From positions 186,001 to 250,000 of the forward strand of contig VUYT01000022.1 of assembly GCA_008802785.1 (NCBI GenBank): a stretch of 64,000 nt of DNA, written 5' to 3'. Below, piece by piece: positions 1 to 14,784 of the stretch. The first letter of the stretch is position 1. Each line of letters starts with the position of its first letter. The notes under the pieces were generated by a model that saw nothing but the letters and a program-made list of their open reading frames with translations, had not been told where the DNA came from and did no database searches. The translations under genes were made by a program, and so were the position numbers. The stretch is from Symmetrospora coprosmae (lineage: Eukaryota; Basidiomycota; Cystobasidiomycetes; Symmetrosporaceae).

Positions 1-340
1 GAGCCTGAGGGACGCGCGCGCAAGTGAATGAGAGATGTCCGTGTGCACAACGCCAGATGGAGGGCAGCCGGACTTCGGGTGCTAGCCATGCTCCCCCTAC
101 ACTCCTTCGACGCCTGATGTTCCTTTCATAGGGAGACGGCCAGCCGGGCCGGAGCTCGCGCACACAAAGGCGTATCCCCGGTGTAGACGTGCTCACTTGG
201 CTGGTCTGCATCACGTACATCACGGTGTCGTGCGCGCTGCCCGCCTCCCTCTTCCTCCTGTGCATCAGATCTAGCACAGCAGCACAGCGGACCCGGCGTT
301 CAGCAAACCCGTGCACTTGTAAGACACGTCGTCAGCAGTC
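1..340. other. Upstream region of the CFEM-like gene
   Basis: No gene was recognised here. The stretch is GC-rich and ends directly before the ATG of the CFEM-like gene, so it probably holds its promoter and 5' UTR. No clear TATA box or repeat was seen. Confidence 0.4.
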
Positions 341-1141
341 ATGAAGCTTACCACCGCGACCCTGTCCGCGACTCTGGCAGCCGCTTTTGGACTCCTTTCA
401 GCGGCATCATCCGCCTACGCGCAGCGTTTCAAGCTGCCCGCTTGTGCCAATGCCTGTGTCGCCCTCAACCCAAGTGAGCATTAATAGCCAACTGTCAAGG
501 TGATTTCGGCATGTCGCTGATATCTGTTGGGCGGATCTACAGCCTGCGACACCACGGGCACGTTCTGTAATTCAGTCTGCTTCGGACCTTGCCTGCAGCA
601 AGGGTGTCGCACGGGCGCAGATCAGCAGCGCCTGATTTCAGCTTGCGCAAAGCCGTTCGAGAGCAGCCTGATTGCACCCGCTGCAACAAGCACCCCGGCA
701 ACGGCAGTGACCACGACCAGGCGACCAGCTCAGACTCCCTCGAGTCCGGCTGCCGCTGACTCTGCGACTCTTGGTGAGCTGACCGCGGCCTGCACAAGGT
801 AGGGGAAGCCTCGTCCCGTGCCTGACGCGACCACTTGTTACGTTGCAGGCACCGGAGATGACGGAGCGGGGGATGCGTCAAGTGTCGGCAGCCTTGAGCC
901 GTCAGCGTCAACGGGGACCAAGGCTCTCAGCCAGCCCATGAACACCATCCCCATCAATGGCACCAGCAAGAACAGCTCGTCGACGATGCCGCAGTCCAAC
1001 TCGACCTCGACCAACAGCACAGGGGAGAGTGGGGAGGCGGAGGACACTCCGGCTTCGGATAGCGGTGCTGGACGGGTCATTGCGGGCGCCTTTTCCATCG
1101 GGCTGGCCTTTGCATTCGTTGGCCTCATTCTGCTCATCTGA
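341..1141 (+). CDS. CFEM-like cysteine-rich GPI-anchored surface protein
   Basis: Predicted secreted cell-surface protein of 218 aa. Exons 341-473, 543-773 and 849-1141 join in frame across two introns (GTGAGC...AG and GTGAGC...AG). The first ~27 residues form a signal peptide (MKLTTATLSA start, hydrophobic core, AYAQ cleavage site). Residues ~33-80 hold eight cysteines in a compact block (PAC, NAC, TCD, FCN, SVC, GPC, QGC, SAC), which fits the fungal CFEM fold although spacing is not a perfect consensus match. A Ser/Thr/Asn-rich stalk with several N-glycosylation sequons follows. The C terminus is a small-residue omega region plus a hydrophobic tail (GAFSIGLAFAFVGLILLI), as in GPI proteins. 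CFEM proteins act in heme capture, wall structure or host interaction; which applies here cannot be told. The alternative is a generic cysteine-rich mannoprotein. Confidence 0.75.
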
Positions 1142-1325
1142 CGAGCGCGAACCGCAGAGCACCGTCTCTCATTCATGTCGATATTTCGTAGTCTGCTTGA
1201 AGTGGGCGTCGTCCCTCGTTACTGCTGCTACAGTCCTCTGGCTCGAGATTGCGAGAGTCCATGTTGCCCTCCTTCCGCTCGCTTGCCCCGTGCACAGTGC
1301 AGGCAGCACTACTGCGCTCACTTGG

Positions 1326-4300
1326 ATGGAAGAGGGCAGCAGCAGCAGGGAGGACAGCCACGTCAGTGTGGCCCACCCTGTCCTCTCGAGCTACTATAAG
1401 CACGTCCTGTCCCTCGGCGAATATCTGGCTGCTTGTCGCATCGGTACGCGCCAGCAGGAGCAGCAGGAGAACGACGCGCTGCAAGAGGCGCAGGATGAGG
1501 AGGATGGTGACCTCGCTGCCTTTCTGAGCGGGACGCGCGTGGCCTGGAACGATGAGGGCACGAGCAGCCCACGACCGCTCCACTATGTGGAACCGCAGGA
1601 GAGCGTCAGAGACCATCTGGAGCGAGTCCAGCTTGAAGTCCTCAAGCTCGAAGCCGCTGCGGCGCGGTCAGCCAGAGCCGTGCCGCTTGTCGCGTCGACC
1701 AGACCTGGCGGCCCGTCGCTGTGGAAGCCGCAAGCCTCATGCAACATCATCGCGTCCGGGTACGCTCTGGTACGTCGGGTTCACAGCCATGTCCACATGT
1801 TCGCCGCTCTCACTTATGCGCTTGAAAGTCCATGGGAGACGCGCTCGTGGCAAAACGGATCAACAGCAGCATCACCGAAATGATCCTCAATCCAGTATGG
1901 CACGACCTCCTCGTCAGGTGCCTGCTCTGTCTCTCTGCATCCTCGTCTCTGGCTGCGGCCTCTAACGGCGTCATGAACTCTCTGCTCCCTTTCGTCCAGA
2001 GCGGGCTCCGCAATCTTTCTGCACCTCCTGAAGCACACATCCCTCTTCGTCTCTCTTCGTAGCGAATGCTATCGCCAAGTATCCGGCGTTCCGATCTACG
2101 ACTTGCTGCCTCTAGCCGTAGTCGGCGTCAAGCGAAAGGCGGAGGGTCCTGCTGCGCAAGAAGCGACTGCACCCAGCAGGGCGCAAGCCAATCACCAAAT
2201 ACCCCTAGCTGCGTCCGATGTATTGCTGCCTAGATCAGCCATCTTCTATGCTACTCTTGGCAAGACCAAAGCTGCCAGCTCAGGGGTGTCATCTAGCAGT
2301 GAGACCATTCGCAGGATCCGCGCGCGATGCCTCTCGACCCTGACCTGCCCTTGTCCGCTAGACGTCCTCAACAGCGTTCTCGAAGCCTTCCCGCCGACGA
2401 CTTCGCCGGACTACACGCACGATCTGGCACCTGCCCGGCACCTCAGCAAGCATATCTGGCGAGATGAATACGGACTAGACCTGGCCTGTTTGCAGCGCAC
2501 CGAGCCACATCATCGGAGGCAGCTCGTGGAGAATGCCATCATGGCCAAAGGCCCTACAGGCACGCCAAAGAGACTTCGCGCCGTCCTTCCGCTCCTGAGG
2601 GACATGGCGCTCCGCCACCAAGGGCTTGACTACAGGGCATTGCGGGACAAGATATGCCCGAGCACCGTGAGTCGCCAAGGAAAGAGCTGCCCTTTGCCGC
2701 AAATGCTTATCTCCTGCAAGCCACCACTAATCAGTTGCACAAGAAGGAATTCTCGCCTGAAGAGAAGGTACTCCTCCTAGTAGGTGGGATCGGGGTACTC
2801 TGAACAGCCGATAATAAGCTGAGAGGGGCATGTTGGAATAGGGTGTCATCGCAGAAGACGTACCTCCGCCCCTGACCCAGGCCGAGCTATCAGCGGGGTC
2901 GATCGTGGCTTCCGATACCAACAGCACAGAGCAATCTTTCGAGCTGCTACGACTCAGCAACTTCGCCAGCCAGCATGCTCTGCGCGGCAAGACGCAGCAC
3001 AGCGGCAGCAGCGGGCACAGCCGCGCATCCCGGCTTGCTAAGGAGAAAGAGCGCGAAAGGGACAAGGAGAGACCGCGCTTCGTCGAGTTCACAATGACGC
3101 ACTACCAAGTTGCCCGCTTCGTGCAAGTCTGCATCGCCCAGGTTCTGCCACCGGAGCTTCTCGGTTCGGAGAAGAACATCAAATGCCTTTACGCATGTGA
3201 GGGACGCATGCGGTCTCTGCAGAGGCCCACTCCGCCAGCTGACGCAGCTGGAAATGCAGTCATCGAGCGCTTCGTGTCAGCCCGTCGACATGAAACGTTT
3301 TCCGTGCACCAGCTCATGCAGGGCATCAGCCTTACGGACTGCGCCTGGCTCAATTCGACAAGAAGAAACGGTGCCATAGGCGAGAGAACGCGCTCGACGC
3401 CTACTGAGAGCGCCAAGAAGCGAGCAATGATGGAGAGCTTCCTTCGCTGGCTCATCGAAGACTATGTGGTAGACCTGCTGCGAGTGGGTGTCGTAACAAT
3501 TCTGCTCGTGCAGGGAGACCGAGAGTCTGACAACAATATCCCGTCACTCGATGTCATTCCAGACCAATTTCTACATTACCGAGTCCGGCGCTCTTTACCG
3601 GCGCACACTGTACTTCCTCCAGTCTGATTGGCTAGCCATTTGCCAGCCTCTGCTCGACAGCATGGCCGGTACACACTTCCGAAAGATGGAGCAGGACGAG
3701 GTGGCTCGCGTACTCGGAAGGCCTGGCCGCAAGCTCGCCTTCTCGCACGTACGCCTGCTGCCGAAAGAGCAGGGCGTCAGACCTATCGTCAACTTGAGTC
3801 ATAAGCCGGTGGGTGTGCTTGTGCGATGTCCGATGATGGCCTCGGTCCGAGCGACAGACGCTGACCTTCTCGCTCTACCGTCCAGGCGAATGGCTCCGTC
3901 AGTGCAGAATTTGCCAGCCCTTGACCAGCCCGCGCTGAGACATCACTGAGACATCCGCTTTACTTTCAGAAGTACTCCCGCTCCATCAACCAGATACTCA
4001 GCGACGCTTTCGCCATATTGGGCTATGAGAGGGTGGGTCGGCATCGCCAATCTATGGTTATGAGCAGGAAACTGATGACATGGTTCGATCGCGCCATCAC
4101 CTGCAGCACCGACGAGCGGAACTAGCTGGAGCAGCCGTACAAGCCTCTGGCCAAGTCTATGCGCAACTCAAAGCGTTTCGGGGCCGCATCAAGACTCCTA
4201 CTGGCGACCTGTGAGTCGCGCTCACCTACTTCAGGGAGCCGCACGAAGCCTGACGTTGTCGGCTTGCCCTCGCCAGACCCCGCATATACATGGTCAAGCT

Positions 4301-6122
4301 AGACATCCGAACCTGCTTCGATTCCATCAAGCAAGACAAGCTTTTTGACATTCTCAAGGGCGTTCTCAGCGAGGTAGGCATGACTAACCAAAATACACGC
4401 CTTGCTGTTGGCCGCTTGCTGACTTTCGATCGTAACCGACTGCAGCGGGAATATGCCATCTCACGCTATGTGGCCGTCGTCAAGAACCGCGACTACCCTC
4501 TTCGAAAGTTTGAGCGTGAAGTCCGGGCCAAGGACGATCACATCGACTTTCCCGAGTTTGCGTTTCAGCTTGCTGGCGCCCTACGAAAAGCGGTCTTCGT
4601 CGACCAGGTCAAGACGCAGAAACCAGAGAGCAAGGAGGAGGTGCTTCGATTGCTCCAGGAGCATGTCGAGGAGAATGTCGTCAAGGTGAGGCTGCACTCT
4701 GCGGCGGGGCGTCATCCCCATGTGCTGGGCTGACATTGAGTCTCGCCTGTCCGGCAGATCGGCTCCGATTACTACAAGCAGGTTGTGGGCATACCTCAAG
4801 GATCCATACTGTCGACGTTACTCTGCAAGTGGGTGCATCCGCGCGCCATCATGGCCACGGCGGCGGAAAACTGAGAATCTGCTTCGCGTTCAGCTTCTTC
4901 TATGCAGATCTCGAGAAGTCGGAATTGGCATTTGTCGATGGCGATCACAATGTAAGTTAGGCTGCACCGCGGTCACACATTGCCTCCGCACCGTCTTACT
5001 CTGCCCCGCTTCGGCCCTTCCCACAGCTGCTGCTCCGCCTAGTCGACGATTTCCTCCTCATGACGACTGACCGCTCCGTCGCCGAGCAGTTCCTGCGAAA
5101 GATGCATGCCGGCGATCCGGAATACGGCTGCTTCGTGTCGACCAACAAAACCCTGATCAATTTTGACCTGTCGCTCGACGGCGTGCAGGCAGTCAAGCGC
5201 GTGCAGGCGAAGGAAGGGTTTCCGTGGTGCGGGTACCTGCTGCACCAGAAGCTGCTTGAGGTTCGCTATGACTACTCCAGGTTTTCCAGCAATCGTGAGT
5301 GCTTGCAGAGGCGGATGAGATGCGGTGCTCCGGCTGACCTGCGCGACCGCCATGGCGCAAGATCTCGGCAATAACCTGACCGTCAAGACGCACAAAAGGC
5401 CGGGAGAGACCTTCATTACCGCGATGATGCAGTACGTACATGCGAGCGCGCTCGCGGGTCGCCCGCAGCGACCCTTACCACAGCTGATGAGGACATCTGC
5501 CTAAACAGCGCATTCAAGCTGCGCTCCCACCTCATCTACTACGACACGGACCTTAATTCGGTAAAGACGGCATACGTGAATGTCTACCAGTCGTTCCAGA
5601 TGATCGCGATGAAATACCACGCGTATCTCAAGGTCTGGCGGCCACACATTGCCCGCAACCCGATGTTCTTCCTGAGTGAGCATGCGAGCGGATCGACGGC
5701 GAGAGGGTAGCCGCACAAGCTGACTGTTTTCTGGTTTGCCGTACCAGACGCCATCCACCGCATCGTACATTATGCTTTCCTCGCCATCCGGAGCTGGTTC
5801 GACTTTGACGTGGCCAGGGAGCACAAGGCGTCTCACTCCGGCTTTCGCAAGAGCCACGTTACATGGTGAGCACTCCACGCGATACCGTCTTATGTGCCAG
5901 AGATGGAGTGAGGGTTGACTATCCCTTTCCTGTCGGTGGACCTTCAGGCTGGGCTATCGCGCCTTCTTGCTGGTTCTGTCGCGCAAGCCAACGGCGTACG
6001 GCGTGATCCTGAACCATCTCCGACAGCTGTGCCGCGCCCGCGAGACGACGGGAATGAAGCGACAGCTGCAGCCGGTCCTGTCGGACCTTTCCAATGCTAC
6101 GTTGAGGACAATCCGATTCTAA
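1326..6122 (+). CDS. TERT: Telomerase reverse transcriptase catalytic subunit
   Basis: Adds telomeric repeats to chromosome ends using the telomerase RNA template. A 17-exon model gives about 1212 aa with every junction in phase: 1326-1769, 1829-1917, 2000-2666, 2735-2783, 2855-3483, 3563-3808, 3886-3897, 3970-4032, 4107-4210, 4277-4685, 4758-4828, 4894-4951, 5027-5294, 5362-5431, 5509-5675, 5748-5865, 5948-6122. The TEN domain spans residues ~1-220 (SYYKHVLSL, then NPVWHDLLVR). The RNA-binding domain has its CP and T motifs (PKRLRAVLPLL, DYRALRDKICP, TNFYITESG). RT motifs 1 and 2 (RLLPKEQGVRPIVNLSHKP), A (KLDIRTCFDSI), B' (VVGIPQGSILSTLLC), C (LLRLVDDFLL) and E (FPWCGYLL) are present. Catalytic aspartates are about D777, D954 and D955. 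The C-terminal thumb ends WLGYRAFLLVLSRKP. TEN and TRBD exclude a mobile-element RT. The least certain junctions are 2666/2735 and the 12-nt exon at 3886. Confidence 0.95.
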
Positions 6123-6148
6123 GAGACCGCGGTTGTCCAGCACGGTCA

Positions 6149-7449
6149 TCAGGCGCTCGAGACCTGCAGGTAGCTGGTCCAGCCGGCGGCATGCACAGCT
6201 TCGATGCGCGAGACTGAGAAGGGGAGCTCGACCGCCGCCAATGTGCTCCTGTCCTCAGTATCGCAAAGCCCCAGCTGCCCAACGTGGTCTGCGGACGACA
6301 GTGGAGTAGGCAGAGTCAGTGCTGGCAGGGGTAGAGCCCAGCAGATGTGGGAATCAGACGCACTGCTTCCTGTAGCATAGAGAGTGCGGTTCGTCAAAAG
6401 CAAAGTCTGGTTGCTGCCACACGCAATATCTATAACGTCCTCCTCTTCGTCCGGCAGCTCGACGAGCACCGGCTCGCGCGCGCTAAAGCCGCCAGACTGG
6501 CCCTTTGCATCGCTCCCCAGCATGTACGCCCCTCCGCCTTGAGTCAGCACGACCGAGTGCAGGTCGCCCATTGCAATCTTGGTGATGTCGCTTCCAAGAT
6601 CGTGGAAGGAGTCCACCTGGTGCAGCTCGGTCCAGCTGGACGGGTAGGAGTGTCCCTGCTGGAAATGGCGATTGTCGCCCAGGCCGTACAGGACATCGCT
6701 GCTGATGTGGACGAGGAAGTGGGCGGCGCCTGAGTAGATGCGTGAGCTGCTCGATGTCACATGTGGTCCAGGACAGACGAGGCGTGTGGCTGGGGCTGAT
6801 CCAGCGAGGAGCGCGTCCAGGTTTGCAAAGAGCAGCAGCTCTCGTGCGCCTTGAACGCGGCCGGCAGCGGTCAATCAGCGCTCCGAGTAGCCATCCGACT
6901 GCAGAGAGCCATGCTACGCACCCGCCTCGATGGCCAGCACGCGGCCATGCGAGTCCATGGCAGCGTCTGCGTACCTGGCCCCGGAGCTCTCGCGCTTCTT
7001 GCCGGCCAGCTCGCGGATTGTGCCTTGCTCCGTCAGGTACGCGGCAAAGACTGTCCTGCCGAGCAAGCGAGGAAGGTCTTCTGCGCTCATCGAGCGGGCC
7101 AGCTCTGCCAGCAAGCTTGCATTCTCCGAGTCGCTGGCTTGCGGGTCGAGTGGGAAGCCGGTGAGGATGAACGACGGCTGCTTGTGCTCTGTTGGCTGGC
7201 CATCAGGGGCACCTGGGATGTGACGCAAGCACTGCGTCAGTGCACACTCAGAGCGAGAGCGCGCCTGCACTCTTCTGGCCAATATGGCTGTTCCGCACAC
7301 TGCAGCAAGACCTGGCAGTCCGAGACGGCGACGACCCGGCCGGCCTTGACTGCCTCGGCATCCACAAAGCTCAGGAACTGGAGGGTGCGTGCATGTTCAT
7401 CTCTCTGCAGCTGACGGTGGAGGTTGCTGCCGCTGCCATGCACGCTCAT
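6149..7449 (-). CDS. RCC1-repeat (beta-propeller) protein, ATS1-like
   Basis: Likely a seven-bladed RCC1-type propeller used as a protein- or chromatin-binding scaffold; substrate or partner unknown. Exons in gene order are 7449-7248, 7188-6922 and 6849-6149, giving 389 aa with matching phases. RCC1 signatures are VLYGLGDNRHFQQGH, ITKIAMGDLHSVVLT, AYMLGSDAKGQSG and IDIACGSNQTLLL, so the repeats are clear in the last exon and weak before it. The size is near that of small fungal RCC1 proteins such as Ats1 and shorter than nuclear RanGEFs, so Ran exchange activity should not be assumed. The first intron (7247-7189, donor GTGTGC) is less certain than the second (6921-6850). The stop lies only 26 bp from the TERT stop, so the two genes converge and their transcripts probably overlap. 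Confidence 0.75.
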
Positions 7450-7540
7450 GCGCTGCTCCGTGGTGGGTGATGGCCTGGCCACGAAGAGCAGCGGCCACGA
7501 GTCTGCCCAGGAGGCACGTGCAGGGTTGCCAGGGAAAAGA

Positions 7541-7564
7541 GGGGAGGGGAGGGGAGGGGGAGGG
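7541..7564 (+). repeat. G-rich tract with G-quadruplex potential
   Basis: Five consecutive runs of three or more G separated by single A (GGGGA-type units), inside a longer purine tract at about 7531-7568. It lies in the 293-bp gap between the divergent RCC1-like (start 7449, minus) and phosducin-like (start 7743, plus) genes. The pattern fits a short-loop G-quadruplex on the plus strand. A promoter role is inference from position only. Confidence 0.6.
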
Positions 7565-7742
7565 TGAGACACAGCGGGCAAGCTGACACTGTTTCCAACT
7601 CTTGAGGCGATAAAGCTACAGCACCTGCATACACACACAAGGACCGCAGGGCCGCGTCCTGACTGTCTGCGTCCGCCGCCCTTCCTCGTCCTCACTCCCT
7701 CTCCGTCCTCTGGACATCCCCTGACAGCCCCATAGCGACGAG

Positions 7743-8797
7743 ATGGCCCAAAGCGTCACCGACCCGCTCGAGAAGGCCGTCTTGTCGGGCGCCATCTTCG
7801 CAGGGCCGGACCCAGATGGCGCAGAGCCCCGGACGCGCGGCGAGGCGAACGAACCCAGTGACCGGGCGAACACGGACGACGAGCTGTCCCTGAACGGCGA
7901 CAGCGACGACGGGAACGCCTTTACGCACCCCCCGGACGAGCTGCAGCCAAACAGGCCAGGGCCCGTGCGCACGACCAAGGGCATGTCGCACAACACGGGC
8001 GTCAAGGGCGTGCTCGCCGACTACAGGAACCGCAACACGCCCGGGTACGACGAGCTCGGAAAGGGCAGCGCGGCGGATGCGGAGGACGGAGGCGATGACG
8101 ACGGATCCGACGGCGAGCGGGAAGCGAGGGAGGCATACCGCCGCACGCGCCTGCAGGAGATGATGAAGATGGGCAGCTCGGAGCGGCGAGACGAGAGCAG
8201 ACAGCATAGCGGGCCCAGCAACGGCGATACCGTCGGCGGGCCGAGATATCGTGCCAAGTTTGGGCACCTGCGCGAAGTAGGCCAGGTCGGGTTCCTCAAG
8301 GCTGTCGAGGAGGAGGCGGGCGGTGCGCTGGTCGTCATTCATGTCTACACTCCGGTGGGTCCAGTCAGGTCAGCAAAGCTCACATGCTGGTGTTCAGGCG
8401 GACTAACGCCGCACGCCCCGCTCACCGGCAGACCCTACCCGCCTGCAATGTCATCAACCACCACCTGTCTTCGTTGGCTCGCGCGCATCCCAACGTCAAC
8501 TTCCTCCGGGCTCTATCGTCTGAGCTCCAGTTCGCATCGGGCTCGGAGGCGGATGTCCTGCCCACTGTGCTCGTGTACCGCAACGGGGAGAATGTGCAGA
8601 GCCTCGTTGCGTTTGCGAGAGAGTTCCGTCCTGCTGGTAGGCAGGACGACGACGAGGAGGAGGAAGATGATCTTGATCAGCGCGAAGTGGAGAGGCGCAT
8701 AACAAAGGTCAAGCTGGAGCAGGTTCTCGAGAGGTGGGGGGACTCTCGCTTGTCTGCTGCGGAGAAAGCTCGAGCTCACGCTGCCTTGCCTTCCTAA
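7743..8797 (+). CDS. Phosducin-like protein (thioredoxin-fold Gbeta/CCT co-chaperone)
   Basis: Phosducin-family proteins help CCT fold Gbeta or regulate Gbeta-gamma. Exons 7743-8354 and 8432-8797 give 325 aa, with the 77-nt intron in phase 0 (GTGGGT...CAG). The N-terminal ~110 residues are acidic and disordered. A basic/acidic helix (EAYRRTRLQEMMKMG) leads into the phosducin domain: REVGQVGFLKAVEEE, then VVIHVYTP. The thioredoxin-like half has CNVINHHLSSLARAHPNVNFLRA and DVLPTVLVYRNGE, followed by VQSLVAFAREF. The C terminus has an acidic run and a charged helix. The absence of a CxxC pair shows it is not a redox thioredoxin. The start is the first ATG after a pyrimidine-rich leader. Confidence 0.85.
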
Positions 8798-9313
8798 CTC
8801 CGCACATCCAGGCATGGCATACTTGAGTCGACAAATTCGAAGAGCGCGGGCGCAAATTACGATGACGGGGACGATGACGATGCGTGACAGAGACGCGCTC
8901 CATCGACGCGTGTGTCAGCATGAGGGGCATCAGCCGGCGCAACCTCCTTCAGCTTCTGTGCTTTGGACAATCGGTCTGCAGGTAGTGTTCCTTAATCAGT
9001 TGCATATCAAGCAGGCTAGCAGAGTGTTCGTCGTCCTTGTAACATTCAGAAGTCACCGCGGCGTTCTGTTCGCCCAAGCGCGTCATATACAGCGGCCGGC
9101 CGTTGCCAAGTCAGAGGGGCAGCACGCAGGACACGACCACGTCGCCTCTGCTTCAGCCAGGGCAGACACTTTCGAGATTCGAGCACAGTGGAGAGGTAAA
9201 GTGGTCAGGGCAAGGCAGCAGCGCGTCGACGAGTGGGAGTGTCGACACCTCCAAGCTCGCCTCCATCCAAGTCAGGCGCAGGCGCAGGTGCAAAGGAGGC
9301 CCGTCGCCTGAAC
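8798..9313. other. Intergenic region upstream of the Yak1-like gene
   Basis: No gene was supported. The open frame continues upstream of the chosen Yak1 ATG to about 9233 without another ATG, so part of this stretch may be 5' UTR or an upstream exon. No repeat or RNA gene was seen. Confidence 0.4.
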
Positions 9314-14132
<4,819 letters not shown>

Positions 14133-14784
14133 TTGGCGCCCCGCAGCTAAGCTGTGTGGACCACTGTCTCACTCAACTCTGGCGCTCCACCTCTGGCAAG
14201 CGGCAAGCGGCATCCGGCGCCCATCCACCATCAGCAGCTCCCGCGCAAGCTTGCGCACGCCCCGCGCCTACCTCGCTCTTGCGTCAACCCCCAAACCCGT
14301 GCAACTTTGCAGCCAGTCGCTCTAGGCTACTGCAAGGCAGATCGATCTCAAAATCAGGACAGCGCAGGTCCTTTGGAAGTCCATGTTGTTACATCGCCGC
14401 GTTGTACGTTCACGCCAATTGCCGGCCGTCTTCTTCTAGTCTGTCAGTATAGACCATGCTGGAAAGTCACGAAGGTAACGAAGGAGTAATGCGCGGCCAG
14501 ACAGATTGAAGGAGTATTGCGCGGCCAGACAGATTTCCAACTACAATGTGCGACAAACCTAGACTGCTAACGAGGAACTGCAACGTGAAGACCGATACGT
14601 CAACGTGTCTGATTGAGGACTCTGACCGCAGTGCGCATTCTTAAGTGTATCGGTTCTGCCTGCTCAGCGCAAGGTCATCCTCCGCGTCGGTCGACTCGGT
14701 GACTCGACTGCTCAGCGAAGACAGAGAGACCAAAAATCCAGGCGGTCAGCATGGCTCAGTAGCAATCTGTAAAGAAGTGCGGAC
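14133..14784. other. Intergenic region between convergent YAK1 and DUF6533 genes
   Basis: Contains the 3' UTRs of two converging genes. No further gene was supported. A 28-bp tandem duplication lies at 14480-14535. Confidence 0.5.
14480..14535 (+). repeat. Two-copy 28-bp tandem repeat
   Basis: Two adjacent 28-bp units, 14480-14507 and 14508-14535, each starting GAAGGAGTA and ending CCAGACAGATT. They differ at a single position. It is a recent local duplication in the YAK1 3' region; no function is implied. Confidence 0.8.

Noticed and set aside
957-1883. 308-codon open frame starting at 957 as one exon
   Set aside because: Only the part from 1326 to 1769 matches the TERT N-terminal domain; the upstream part overlaps the CFEM-like gene and the region after 1769 loses the telomerase pattern without splicing.
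2640-2735. Possible frameshift or 20-nt mini-intron in TERT
   Set aside because: A normal-length 68-nt intron (2667-2734) keeps the phase, so neither is required.
1326-6122. Reverse transcriptase motifs as evidence of a retroelement
   Set aside because: The gene has a TEN domain, an RNA-binding domain with CP and T motifs, telomerase-type motif spacing, a telomerase thumb, 16 introns and no integrase, endonuclease or terminal repeats. It is the host telomerase gene.
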